This document shows, piece after piece, positions 24,071 to 31,121 of a stretch of DNA of 31,121 bases; position 1 is the stretch's first letter; each line of letters starts with the position of its first letter. A model generated the notes under the pieces. The model was not told the origin of the DNA. It worked only from the letters and a program-made list of their open reading frames with translations, and did no database searches. The position numbers were made by a program, and so were the translations under genes. This DNA comes from CAZJRB01 sp964547995. Lineage in GTDB: Bacteria > Planctomycetota > Planctomycetia > Pirellulales > Thermoguttaceae. The DNA is taken from contig CAZJRB010000092.1 in assembly GCA_964547995.1 (NCBI GenBank), positions 1 through 31,121 on the forward strand. The letters are read 5' to 3'.

Positions 24071-24970
24071 GTGAACGTTTCGCAAGCCGGTTGGCTGGTT
24101 CTATTGGCCGTGGGGCCGTTGTTTTGCTCGGGATGTGCCGAGTCAGTTCCGGAAATGAGTCCCCAACAACGGGCGATTGCCGAAATCCAGAAGCTGGGAG
24201 GGAAGGTCCAGTTTGACGATACGAATTCGGTAGTCGGCGCGAGCTTTGCCGGCATTGCAGTTACCGACGACGGGTTGGCGTGCCTCAGGGCGCTGCCCAA
24301 GCTCAAAGAGCTGACGCTCCGAAAAACCCGGATTACCGACGCCGGGTTGTTGCACCTCAGGGGTTTACCCAATCTCAACCGTTTGCACCTTGACGATACG
24401 CAAGTCACCGACGCGGGGCTGGTGTACCTCAAGGAGATCGGCGGGCTCGCACACCTGGATCGCCCCGGCACGCAGACCACCGACGAGGATTTGGATCGCC
24501 TCGAGGAGGTGCGAGGGCTCGAATACCTGGACCTGCCCGGCACGCAGATCACCGACGCCGGGTTGGAGCATCTCAAGGGAATCACCGGCCTCAGACAACT
24601 GATCCTCCACAGGACGCGCATCACCGACGCCGGGTTGGCACACCTCGAGGAACTACCCAAACTCGAATACCTCGCGATGGAGGAGACGCAGGTCGGCGAT
24701 GCCGGGCTGGAACACCTCAAGGGGATAGACAAGCTCGGATACCTTTATCTCCGCGGAACGAAGATTACCGATGCCGGGCTGGAGCACCTCAAGGGAATGA
24801 CCGGACTCAAGGTGCTGAACCTTGGGAGCACCCAAATTACCGACGCCGGGTTGGAGCACCTCAAGGGGTTGAGCAACCTCACCAATCTGGAACTCAGAGA
24901 CACCAAGGCCACCGGCGAAGGCGTCAGGAAACTCCAGCAGGCACTGCCGAACTGCGAAATCAGGCACTAG
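24071..24970 (+). CDS. Leucine-rich-repeat lipoprotein
   Basis: The 299-residue protein has a signal peptide ending in a lipobox-like LFCSGC (about residues 16-21), so it is probably a lipoprotein. From about residue 65 it consists of 24-residue leucine-rich repeats of the form LxxLxLxxTxITDAGLxHLKGL, about nine copies, many almost identical at DNA level (ACCGACGCCGGG units). The start is GTG 24071 with a strong AGGGAGGTGA site. It lies 25 bases after hpnE on the same strand, but there is no evident link with squalene. LRR proteins of this type are common in planctomycetes; partner unknown. Confidence 0.85.
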   Translation: MNVSQAGWLVLLAVGPLFCSGCAESVPEMSPQQRAIAEIQKLGGKVQFDDTNSVVGASFAGIAVTDDGLACLRALPKLKELTLRKTRITDAGLLHLRGLPNLNRLHLDDTQVTDAGLVYLKEIGGLAHLDRPGTQTTDEDLDRLEEVRGLEYLDLPGTQITDAGLEHLKGITGLRQLILHRTRITDAGLAHLEELPKLEYLAMEETQVGDAGLEHLKGIDKLGYLYLRGTKITDAGLEHLKGMTGLKVLNLGSTQITDAGLEHLKGLSNLTNLELRDTKATGEGVRKLQQALPNCEIRH

Positions 24971-25028
24971 ACCCCCCGTCGTACCACTTGCATCCTCAAT
25001 GCCGTGTCGGATTTGCGTCGGATTCACC

Positions 25029-28000
25029 TCAGGGCGGCGGCAGACACAACACCCGGAAACCGCTGCCATCGTAACGCCGTGCGGGCGCTGACCGGGATCG
25101 ATACGCGGAGCGGCATTGCGACGGGGAGACGTCCCAGCAACCGCCGCGTTGCACGCGGCCCGAGCCGGCGGCGGGGCCGGGCGGGTCGGCCGGAGGAGAT
25201 TGGCCGTAGTAGTCCGCCGCGTACCAATCGTTGCACCACTCCGAAACGTTGCCGTGCATATCGTGAAGTCCCCAGGCATTCGGCCGTTTCCGGCCCACCG
25301 GGTGAGTCTTCCCGCCGGAATTGTCCTTCAGCCACGCGTATTCTCCAAGGACTGCCGCGTTGTCGCCGAAGTTGTAGCGGGTTGTCGTTCCCGCCCGGCA
25401 GGCGTATTCCCATTGGGCTTCGGTCGGCAAGGCAAGCTTCACGCCCGTCGGTCCGAGTCTCTCGTTGAGCCTGGCCACGAAATTCTGACAGTCGATCCAA
25501 GTGACCTGCTCTACCGGGTTCATCGGGTTCTGGAGCTTTGCCGGATTGGCGCCCATCACGGCCAGCCACTGGGCCTGGGTCACTTCGTATTTGCCGAGGA
25601 AGAACGGCTTGGTGATTTTCACCCTGTGCTGCGGGCCTTCCGTTGGGATCGTGTCGGTCTTGAGTTTCCGGGCGTTCGCTTCACGGATCGCCTGTTGCCG
25701 TTCGGCCTCGGGCGACCCCATCACAAACTCGCCTGCGGGGATCAAGATGAATTCCATGTTGGTCGTGCCGAGATCGAGCGTGAGCCTCTCGGCGGGCCTT
25801 GGGACTCCGGTGCCGCCGGGAGCCGGTCCGGCCGCTGCGGTGGTCCGGCCGGCTGTGGAAAACTCCCAGAGTCTGATGGTTTTGTCGGTGCTGCCCGAGG
25901 CCATCAGCGACCCATTCGGGCTGAAAGCCACGGTTCCCACCCGACTTGCATGTCCTCCGAGTATCCCGCGGAGCGATCCCGTCGATCCGTGCCAGAGCCG
26001 GATGGTTCTGTCGCTGCTGGCCGACGCCAAGAGCGAACCGTCGGGACTGAAGGCAACGGAATTCACGGCGTCTTTGTGGCCCTGGAGCGTCTTTCGCAGT
26101 TGTCCGGTGGGTACGTCCCAGAGTTTCACCGTTCCGTCGCGGCTTCCGGAAGCCAGGGTCAAGCCGTCGGGGCTGAACGCAACCGACTCCGCCTGTCTCT
26201 GGTGACCGGCAAGTGTCGAACGAAGCCGGCCCGTCGGCACGTTCCAAACCCGCACCGTCCGGTCGAGGCATGCGGAGGCCAACATCGCGCCCTTCGGGCT
26301 GAAGGCAACCGCGTGTCCTTGGAGTGTGTGGCGTGGCTGTCCTGTGGCCGGATTCCAGAGTTTTACGATCTGGTCGAGACTTCCCGAAGCCATCAGCGAG
26401 CCCTTCGGGCCGAAAGCGACCGAATAGACGTCGCCACCGTGTCCCTCGAGCGTTCGCTGGAGCCGTCCGGAGGCGGCGTCCCAGAGTCGTACCGTCTTGT
26501 CGTTGCCGCCCGAGGCCACCATCGAACCGTCGGGGCTCAGGGCGACGGCGTGTACCTGCCCCTTGTGCCCCGTCAACGCTGCCCGCGGCCGTCCCGTGGC
26601 GATGTCCCAGAGTCTCACCGTCCCGTCCCAGCTCGCCGAGGCAAGGGTCGAGCCCTTGGGACCGAAGGCGACACAACTCACATTGTCCGTGTGTCCTTCC
26701 AACGTCCACACGTGCCTGGCCATCGTTTGGGACGGGCGTTTCACCTTGATGGCGGGCGGCGGTCCCTGTCGAGGCGGCGGCGCCAGGATCGGTTTTTCGG
26801 CCGCCGCCGGCCCCATCCCGGCGATCTCTGCCAGACGCTTGTCTACCGCGGCCTTGGCAAGGCTGCTCCGCAGTTGAGGGCGGGCCCTCTTGTACCAGTC
26901 ACCCGCGCGGAGCCGGATGGCCTTTTTCTCCTCGGCTTCCCGGTCCTGGGATGCCGCCCACCAGGCATCGGCCAGTCGGACCTGTGCGTCGGGGTCGGTG
27001 GGTGACTTCAGGTCTTGCACGGCAGCGGCCGCCAGGCCGGCGTCGCTCCCCTTGACCAGATGCGGCAGGCCCCGTTGCCAGTCGCCGCGGGTGAAGCAGT
27101 ACACCCGACCAACGAAGAGATTCACCTCCGGGTCGGCCGGGCCGGTCTTCAGCGCGGCAAGTGCATCCCGGAACTTCCGATATTCGTCGGCGAGTTGCTC
27201 AACGTGGCGGCGGCGATCGAGCACCGCCTTGCGATAGGCCTTGCCGGGCGACCGCCGGCAGGTCTGCTGAACGAGGTGGGCGATGTTCAGTGCGAAATCG
27301 AACCGGTCGGCGGCGATCGCCTCGTCGAGATAGCGGTTCGAGGCATTTACCAGCGAGCCGATCTTGGTGGGATCATCCGCTTCTTTGGCAAACGACCGCA
27401 GCATTTTTCCTTTGGCCATCAGGAGGTCCATGTCGAACGTTTCGCCCATTGCGTCGATCATATCGAGCATCAACTCGGCATCTCCGCCTGCGGCGGCCAG
27501 CTCCATGGCCCTCCGCATCAGCACGAACTTCTCGGCGGGGGTGTCCTGAGATTGCTGCCCGACGCGGGACAGCTCCTTGGCCAGCTTGATCTTCTGCAAG
27601 CCGGTCTTGGCCTCGGCGACGTCGTAAACCTCGTTGATTCGGCGGGCGAGTGCCAGTTGGGCGTGCTCGGGAGGAACGGCGAGTTTCTTCGGGCTCGATG
27701 GGGGTGGTTGCACCGGTTCGGCCGGCGGCGGGGATAACGGCGCCGGAGGTTTGACCGGCGGACCGACGACAAGGGGCGGGCCGCTCGGCGGCCGGGATGC
27801 CGGTGCTAGTGGTTCCACGGGCAGGCTAACGGCGACGGGCGTGCCGGCCCCGCCGGATTCATCTTGCCAACACGCCACCCGAAACCCGCCATAGCGGCGA
27901 CGCGAGTCCGGGGAAAGCTTGTCGCGGGATGCCGACCGACAGCACACGGCGAAGTAATCCCAGCAACCGCCGCGGCGCACGCGAGAGAAACCCGTGGAAG

Positions 28001-29303
28001 GCCCCGCCGGATCCGTCGACGGCGATTTCGCGTAGTAGTCTGCACCGTAGCGGTCGGCGCACCATTCCCAGACGTTTCCGTGCATGTCGAAAAGCCCCCA
28101 GACGTTGGGTTTCTTCCGGCCGACCGGATGCGTCGTTCCCTCGGAGTTTTCGGTGAACCATGCGTAATCTCCGAGCCGCTCCGCCTTGTCGCCGAAGTTG
28201 AAGCGTGTCGTATTCCCCGCCCGGCACGCGTATTCCCACTGGGCTTCCGTGGGCAGGGTGAACTTGATGCCTTCCTTTGCGGCTACCCCGTTGAGCCGGT
28301 TAAGGAAGTCCCGGCAATCATCCCAAGACACGTTTTCGACGGGGTTTGTTTTGCCTTGGAACTCGGACGGATTGTCCCCCATCACCACCTGCCACTGCTG
28401 TTGGGTGACCTCGTACTTGCCCAGATAGAACGGGCTGCTGATCTTCACGTTGTGCGGAATCTCTGTGGGAATGGTTTGCAGGGCCCCTTCCTGATTGTAG
28501 AGTCTCGCTCGGCCCAGGGCTTGCTGCCGCAACTCTTCGGACGAGCCCATCGTGAACTCACCCGCGGGAATCAGGACGAGGTCCAGCTTCACTCCGCTGC
28601 CAAGATCGATGACCAACTGCTGTGACGGCGGAGTGCCCAGCGGTTCAAACAGCTCTCCCGGCACCGGCGGGGGCGGCGGAGGCGGCGGCTGTTGCTGATT
28701 TTCCGACGCATCGGCCACCGGCGGTTCTTCCTCCTGCGGTTTGTCGCCGGACACCAGGGCCCGGATGCCAAGGACCACTACCAGCACCGCGAGCACGCCG
28801 CCTGCCACCGCCGAGCCGATGAAGATCATGCGTTTCTTCGTGTCGTCCGGGGCAGCTTCGGGCTGAAAAGGAGTTAGTGGTTGTTCGCGTGGCTTGGGTT
28901 GCTCGGTTTCATCGGCAGGCTTCTTCTCCAAGGTCTCTCCCGCCGCGGGATCTTCCAGTTCCAGAAAGCTGATGAGCGAGGAGGAGAGTTCTTCATCGTC
29001 TTCCTCGCCCTCGGCCCTCCGCTGCATGAATTCGCGGAGTTTGGCATCGTAATCGGCCTTTTTCGCCGGGTCCGACAGGGCGATTCTCGCGGCGGAGATT
29101 TCGTTGAGCAGCTTCTGGGATTCCTCGCTGTGCTCGCCCGACTGGAACGTCCGCAAGTGGGTCATGCGTTGATCGGCAGCCGTGTCGATCACGTCCGGAT
29201 TGTCCTCAAAGGTCCTCACGCCCAACAGCCGGTAGAGCGAGGGCGGCTGTTCCTCCGGCGCGATTGCCAGCCACCTGTAGTAAGGATCGAACTTCTCCGC
29301 CAC
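25029..29303 (-). CDS. Multidomain membrane protein: J-like, SUMF1-like, WD40, SUMF1-like
   Basis: The 1424-residue protein has, in order: a J-like domain (1-95, YYRWLAI, SLYRLLGV, ARIALSDPAKKADYDAKL); a membrane helix (159-183); a Pro-rich segment; a formylglycine-enzyme-like SUMF1 domain (about 225-480, IPAGEFTMGS, YEVTQQQW, LPTEAQWEYACRAG, WGLFDMHGNVWEWC, RRGGCW); a Pro-rich linker and helical region (490-860); seven WD40 repeats (about 865-1160, the fourth shortened by about five residues); and a second SUMF1 domain to the end. The start is GTG 29303 with GGGGAAGGG upstream; the frame continues to 29678 but that part is repeat sequence. The SUMF1 domains are unlikely to be true sulfatase activators. 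Confidence 0.82.
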   Translation of the reverse strand: MAEKFDPYYRWLAIAPEEQPPSLYRLLGVRTFEDNPDVIDTAADQRMTHLRTFQSGEHSEESQKLLNEISAARIALSDPAKKADYDAKLREFMQRRAEGEEDDEELSSSLISFLELEDPAAGETLEKKPADETEQPKPREQPLTPFQPEAAPDDTKKRMIFIGSAVAGGVLAVLVVVLGIRALVSGDKPQEEEPPVADASENQQQPPPPPPPPVPGELFEPLGTPPSQQLVIDLGSGVKLDLVLIPAGEFTMGSSEELRQQALGRARLYNQEGALQTIPTEIPHNVKISSPFYLGKYEVTQQQWQVVMGDNPSEFQGKTNPVENVSWDDCRDFLNRLNGVAAKEGIKFTLPTEAQWEYACRAGNTTRFNFGDKAERLGDYAWFTENSEGTTHPVGRKKPNVWGLFDMHGNVWEWCADRYGADYYAKSPSTDPAGPSTGFSRVRRGGCWDYFAVCCRSASRDKLSPDSRRRYGGFRVACWQDESGGAGTPVAVSLPVEPLAPASRPPSGPPLVVGPPVKPPAPLSPPPAEPVQPPPSSPKKLAVPPEHAQLALARRINEVYDVAEAKTGLQKIKLAKELSRVGQQSQDTPAEKFVLMRRAMELAAAGGDAELMLDMIDAMGETFDMDLLMAKGKMLRSFAKEADDPTKIGSLVNASNRYLDEAIAADRFDFALNIAHLVQQTCRRSPGKAYRKAVLDRRRHVEQLADEYRKFRDALAALKTGPADPEVNLFVGRVYCFTRGDWQRGLPHLVKGSDAGLAAAAVQDLKSPTDPDAQVRLADAWWAASQDREAEEKKAIRLRAGDWYKRARPQLRSSLAKAAVDKRLAEIAGMGPAAAEKPILAPPPRQGPPPAIKVKRPSQTMARHVWTLEGHTDNVSCVAFGPKGSTLASASWDGTVRLWDIATGRPRAALTGHKGQVHAVALSPDGSMVASGGNDKTVRLWDAASGRLQRTLEGHGGDVYSVAFGPKGSLMASGSLDQIVKLWNPATGQPRHTLQGHAVAFSPKGAMLASACLDRTVRVWNVPTGRLRSTLAGHQRQAESVAFSPDGLTLASGSRDGTVKLWDVPTGQLRKTLQGHKDAVNSVAFSPDGSLLASASSDRTIRLWHGSTGSLRGILGGHASRVGTVAFSPNGSLMASGSTDKTIRLWEFSTAGRTTAAAGPAPGGTGVPRPAERLTLDLGTTNMEFILIPAGEFVMGSPEAERQQAIREANARKLKTDTIPTEGPQHRVKITKPFFLGKYEVTQAQWLAVMGANPAKLQNPMNPVEQVTWIDCQNFVARLNERLGPTGVKLALPTEAQWEYACRAGTTTRYNFGDNAAVLGEYAWLKDNSGGKTHPVGRKRPNAWGLHDMHGNVSEWCNDWYAADYYGQSPPADPPGPAAGSGRVQRGGCWDVSPSQCRSAYRSRSAPARRYDGSGFRVLCLPPP

Positions 29304-29344
29304 TTTTCCCTTCCCCGTGAATCTGCGAGGACTCGCCACAAAAC

Positions 29345-29361
29345 CGCGACCGTTGGTCGCG
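29345..29361. repeat. Single REP-like palindrome CGCGACC-N3-GGTCGCG
   Basis: This is a solitary copy of the palindrome that forms the doublet at 16897-16984. It lies in the leader of the SUMF1/WD40 gene. Confidence 0.6.
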
Positions 29362-29408
29362 CCGAACTCGGGCCGCGGTCTCTTCCGGCAGTGCTTGGCG
29401 CGACCACC

Positions 29409-29546
29409 GAGGCTGTGACTTTTTGGCGTTTGACACGTTCCGTCTGTAGGGAACGCCCTCTGTGGCGTTCCGGGAAGCAGCAACGAGCGTGTTTTCCGGG
29501 TTTCGGAACGCCACAGAGGGCGTTCCCTACAAAAAGTCACAGCCTC
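29409..29546. repeat. REPIN-like element C (GGAACGCC arms)
   Basis: Perfect 16-base outer inverted repeats at 29409-29424 (GAGGCTGTGACTTTTT) and 29531-29546 enclose perfect 28-base inner inverted arms at 29445-29472 and 29504-29531. Each arm is itself a small palindrome (GGAACGCC...GGCGTTCC). The element lies upstream of the SUMF1/WD40 gene start and accounts for the open frame running back to 29678. Confidence 0.75.
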
Positions 29547-29660
29547 ACCGGTTGCGGCTTTATGATCGAAATGCCGAGCTTGTTCTTGAGCAATCCCAAA
29601 GGGTGATGTGCAACCAGTATTATTGCCGATAATCAGGTAATTTGCAAGGGGTGGGGGGGC

Positions 29661-29749
29661 GTGGGTGCGAGCACCCACCCTACAGAACTTTCCCCGCCCT
29701 AACGACCCATTTTGACGCGCCCTCCTAAAGCCACGCCCTCCGGGCGTGG
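29661..29749. repeat. Two short REP-like hairpins between convergent/tail regions
   Basis: Hairpin one, GTGGGTGC-GA-GCACCCAC, is at 29661-29678 and is followed by CCTACA, the same start sequence (TGTAGG read on the minus strand) seen in element C. Hairpin two, CCACGCCC-N3-GGGCGTGG, is at 29731-29749 just after the nuclease gene stop and could help end its transcript. Confidence 0.5.
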
Positions 29750-29753
29750 TTGA

Positions 29754-30791
29754 TTACTCGCCACCGACGATATGTGATCGGACTTCCGCTATGCTCTCGG
29801 CTGTGAGTAATCGTCGCTGAAGCTGCAAGCATGGCACAGACACACCGGCATCAAAGCAGAATATTTCGTCACAATCAATAACAAGGAACCGAATACCGAA
29901 TGTGTTTGCGTATCCCAGGGCCTGCTGTATATCGGGAGAGTTATCCCAGTTGCGATTTCGATCGAGACGAGTTCGCAGCTTCGTTTCGATAATGCATTGG
30001 GGCTTGGCGTTGCTGACAACGGCATAGTCTGCAACCTTGCGTCCAATGCGAAAACGGCGTTTCAGTTCGTACACGTTTGGAAGGCGAAGCAGTCGAAACA
30101 GCGGTTCAACGACGAATTCTTCGACATGACTCTCCAGGCGCAATAGAGACGCTGGTAAATCTCGCAGCATCGGAAGGTTCGTGTCGTTCGGAGAAGGTAA
30201 CTCCGAACGACCAACGATTTCCTCAAATGCCAGTTGCTCACACCAAGGTGCGGAGGAGTACACAAGTTTCGCCCGCTTAAGAAGCTGATTCGCAGCCGCG
30301 ACTCGAATAGGCTTACCGCTTCGTCCACGCAGGATTAAACGCTCTCCGCAAGCAACGTAGATTTCGCTCAGCGGGATTGGGTCGATTTCAACGATTGCGT
30401 CATAATCGACCCACCACTGATGCGGATCGACTTTGTCATGTGACATGACCTCAAGCTCTAGGTCAATATACGGACGTCTTACAGCTCGACCGATGAAGTG
30501 AATTGCCTTGCGCGGTGCAATGAAGTAGAAGAATAGGGTGTCACCGATTTCCACGTGTGGAGATGATGTCCAACAAGGTGGAGTCTTAGAGCGTCTATCA
30601 GAAAGAAGTATTGCTCGTTTTCCTACCGACATAATTCGCCGCAGAACACCGATGACACCGCCCATCGAGTTGTCTTGATAGAGGCTCTTGGCATCATCGG
30701 GATACAAACCGGCCGGTGGTAATGACTTCTCGTCACCGAAGAGAAGCCACGCGGAGCGTGGACTTGGCAATTGGAGTGAGGTAACTGACAT
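29754..30791 (-). CDS. PUA/EVE-like N-terminal region plus PD-(D/E)XK nuclease-like C-terminal domain
   Basis: The 345-residue protein has two parts. Residues about 20-160 hold a beta-rich region (GDTLFFYFIAPRKAIHFIGRAV, then IDLELEVMSH) reminiscent of PUA/EVE-like nucleic-acid-binding domains; this is tentative. The C-terminal part reads as a PD-(D/E)XK nuclease core: D255 in KVADYAVVS, E269 and K271 in CIIETKLRT, then Q290-x3-Y294 (QALGYA) and the strand RFLVIDCDEIFCF. The start ATG 30791 has GGAGGGG six bases upstream; the frame extends to 30896. Base composition is visibly less GC-rich than its neighbours. Restriction or defence is a plausible but unproven role. Confidence 0.7.
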   Translation of the reverse strand: MSVTSLQLPSPRSAWLLFGDEKSLPPAGLYPDDAKSLYQDNSMGGVIGVLRRIMSVGKRAILLSDRRSKTPPCWTSSPHVEIGDTLFFYFIAPRKAIHFIGRAVRRPYIDLELEVMSHDKVDPHQWWVDYDAIVEIDPIPLSEIYVACGERLILRGRSGKPIRVAAANQLLKRAKLVYSSAPWCEQLAFEEIVGRSELPSPNDTNLPMLRDLPASLLRLESHVEEFVVEPLFRLLRLPNVYELKRRFRIGRKVADYAVVSNAKPQCIIETKLRTRLDRNRNWDNSPDIQQALGYANTFGIRFLVIDCDEIFCFDAGVSVPCLQLQRRLLTAESIAEVRSHIVGGE

Positions 30792-30952
30792 GGCGTCCCC
30801 TCCGTTTCGCGTGTGGATGTGCGTGGGAACTTTGCGATTATCGATGCGATAAACTTCCCAATCGGCGATCGTAGCAGAATCGGCGTTCCGAGGCAATCAC
30901 GCGCCGTCCACCGCCGCGGTTGCCCCACTCCACACTTCTCCGCTGAGACCGC

Positions 30953-30980
30953 TTGACTTGCTCGCCAGGGAGGGTAGACT
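30953..30980 (+). promoter_or_regulatory. Possible sigma-70-type promoter
   Basis: TTGACT (30953-30958) and TAGACT (30975-30980) are 16 bases apart and resemble -35 and -10 boxes. They would serve a plus-strand gene starting near 31082. In GC-rich planctomycete DNA such a match may be chance. Confidence 0.3.
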
Positions 30981-31081
30981 CCGGGTTGTGCTGTTTTGCG
31001 AGAATTCCGTGGCGTGCGCGGCAGCCCTCGACGCGGATCCGTGTGCGCCCAGTCCAGAAAGAGAGGTAAGGCGACCGGCAG

Positions 31082-31121
31082 ATGAGAATTTACCTGCCGC
31101 GTGGTTTGGTTGGTCGAATGG
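31082..31121 (+). CDS. Possible start of a gene cut by the window end
   Basis: ATG 31082 opens MRIYLPRGLVGRM and runs to the end of the window. An AGAGAGGTAAGG sequence lies about 12-20 bases upstream. Only 13 codons are visible, so the gene is uncertain and no product can be named. Confidence 0.3.
   Translation, partial: MRIYLPRGLVGRM

Noticed and set aside
24260..24920. CRISPR-like regular repeats in the LRR gene
   Set aside because: Repeats are in frame, diverge at third positions and encode LRR units with no unique spacers.
25029..29303. True formylglycine-generating (sulfatase-activating) enzyme
   Set aside because: SUMF1-like domains are very often not sulfatase activators; no sulfatase gene is nearby and the active-site cysteines could not be established.
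29304..29678. N-terminal extension of the SUMF1/WD40 protein
   Set aside because: This part is made of palindromic repeat DNA; the J-like domain begins right after GTG 29303, which has a strong ribosome-binding site.

Overview
The window looks like a chromosomal segment of a planctomycete, probably related to Pirellulales, with high GC. The evidence is the gene content. It has a PQQ-propeller protein and a tandem DUF1080 protein, both with signal peptides. It has multidomain proteins combining formylglycine-enzyme-like (SUMF1) domains, WD40 repeats and a J-like domain. It also has the HpnC/HpnD/HpnE squalene pathway, an ExbB/ExbD motor operon ending in a squalene-cyclase-type toroid protein, and many dispersed palindromes. 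No rRNA, tRNA, CRISPR array or intact transposase was seen.

Layout. Positions 1-890 (minus) carry csrA, a small HTH plus zinc-ribbon protein and the start of another small gene. Positions 890-2170 carry no convincing gene, but 1469-1929 resembles the 5' ribozyme part of a group II intron without its reverse transcriptase, cut off at a nested palindrome. A secreted PQQ beta-propeller protein follows (2171-4390, plus). From 14404 down to 4531 (minus) runs one apparent operon: a giant TPR protein, ExbB, ExbD and a 1683-residue protein with three membrane helices, about 1200 residues of low complexity and a C-terminal toroid. Plus-strand genes then encode TerC and an overlapping UDP-sugar SDR enzyme, followed by a tandem DUF1080 protein. 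An enolase-superfamily protein lacking most catalytic residues and ispH lie on the minus strand (18293-20356). hpnC, hpnD and hpnE (plus, 20717-24045) would make squalene, and ispH would supply isoprenoid precursor. An LRR lipoprotein, a large FGE-WD40-FGE protein (minus) and a PD-(D/E)XK nuclease-like protein (minus) complete the set, with a possible gene start at the right edge.

The two most notable themes are these. First, an ExbB/ExbD-type proton-motive motor appears coupled to a TonB-like protein whose periplasmic end is a toroid rather than a TonB domain, with a TPR partner. Second, at least five REPIN-like elements (a pair of short palindromes in inverted orientation) of different sequence families share one architecture and lie in intergenic DNA. 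All function calls come from reading the sequence and remembered family motifs; no search was run.
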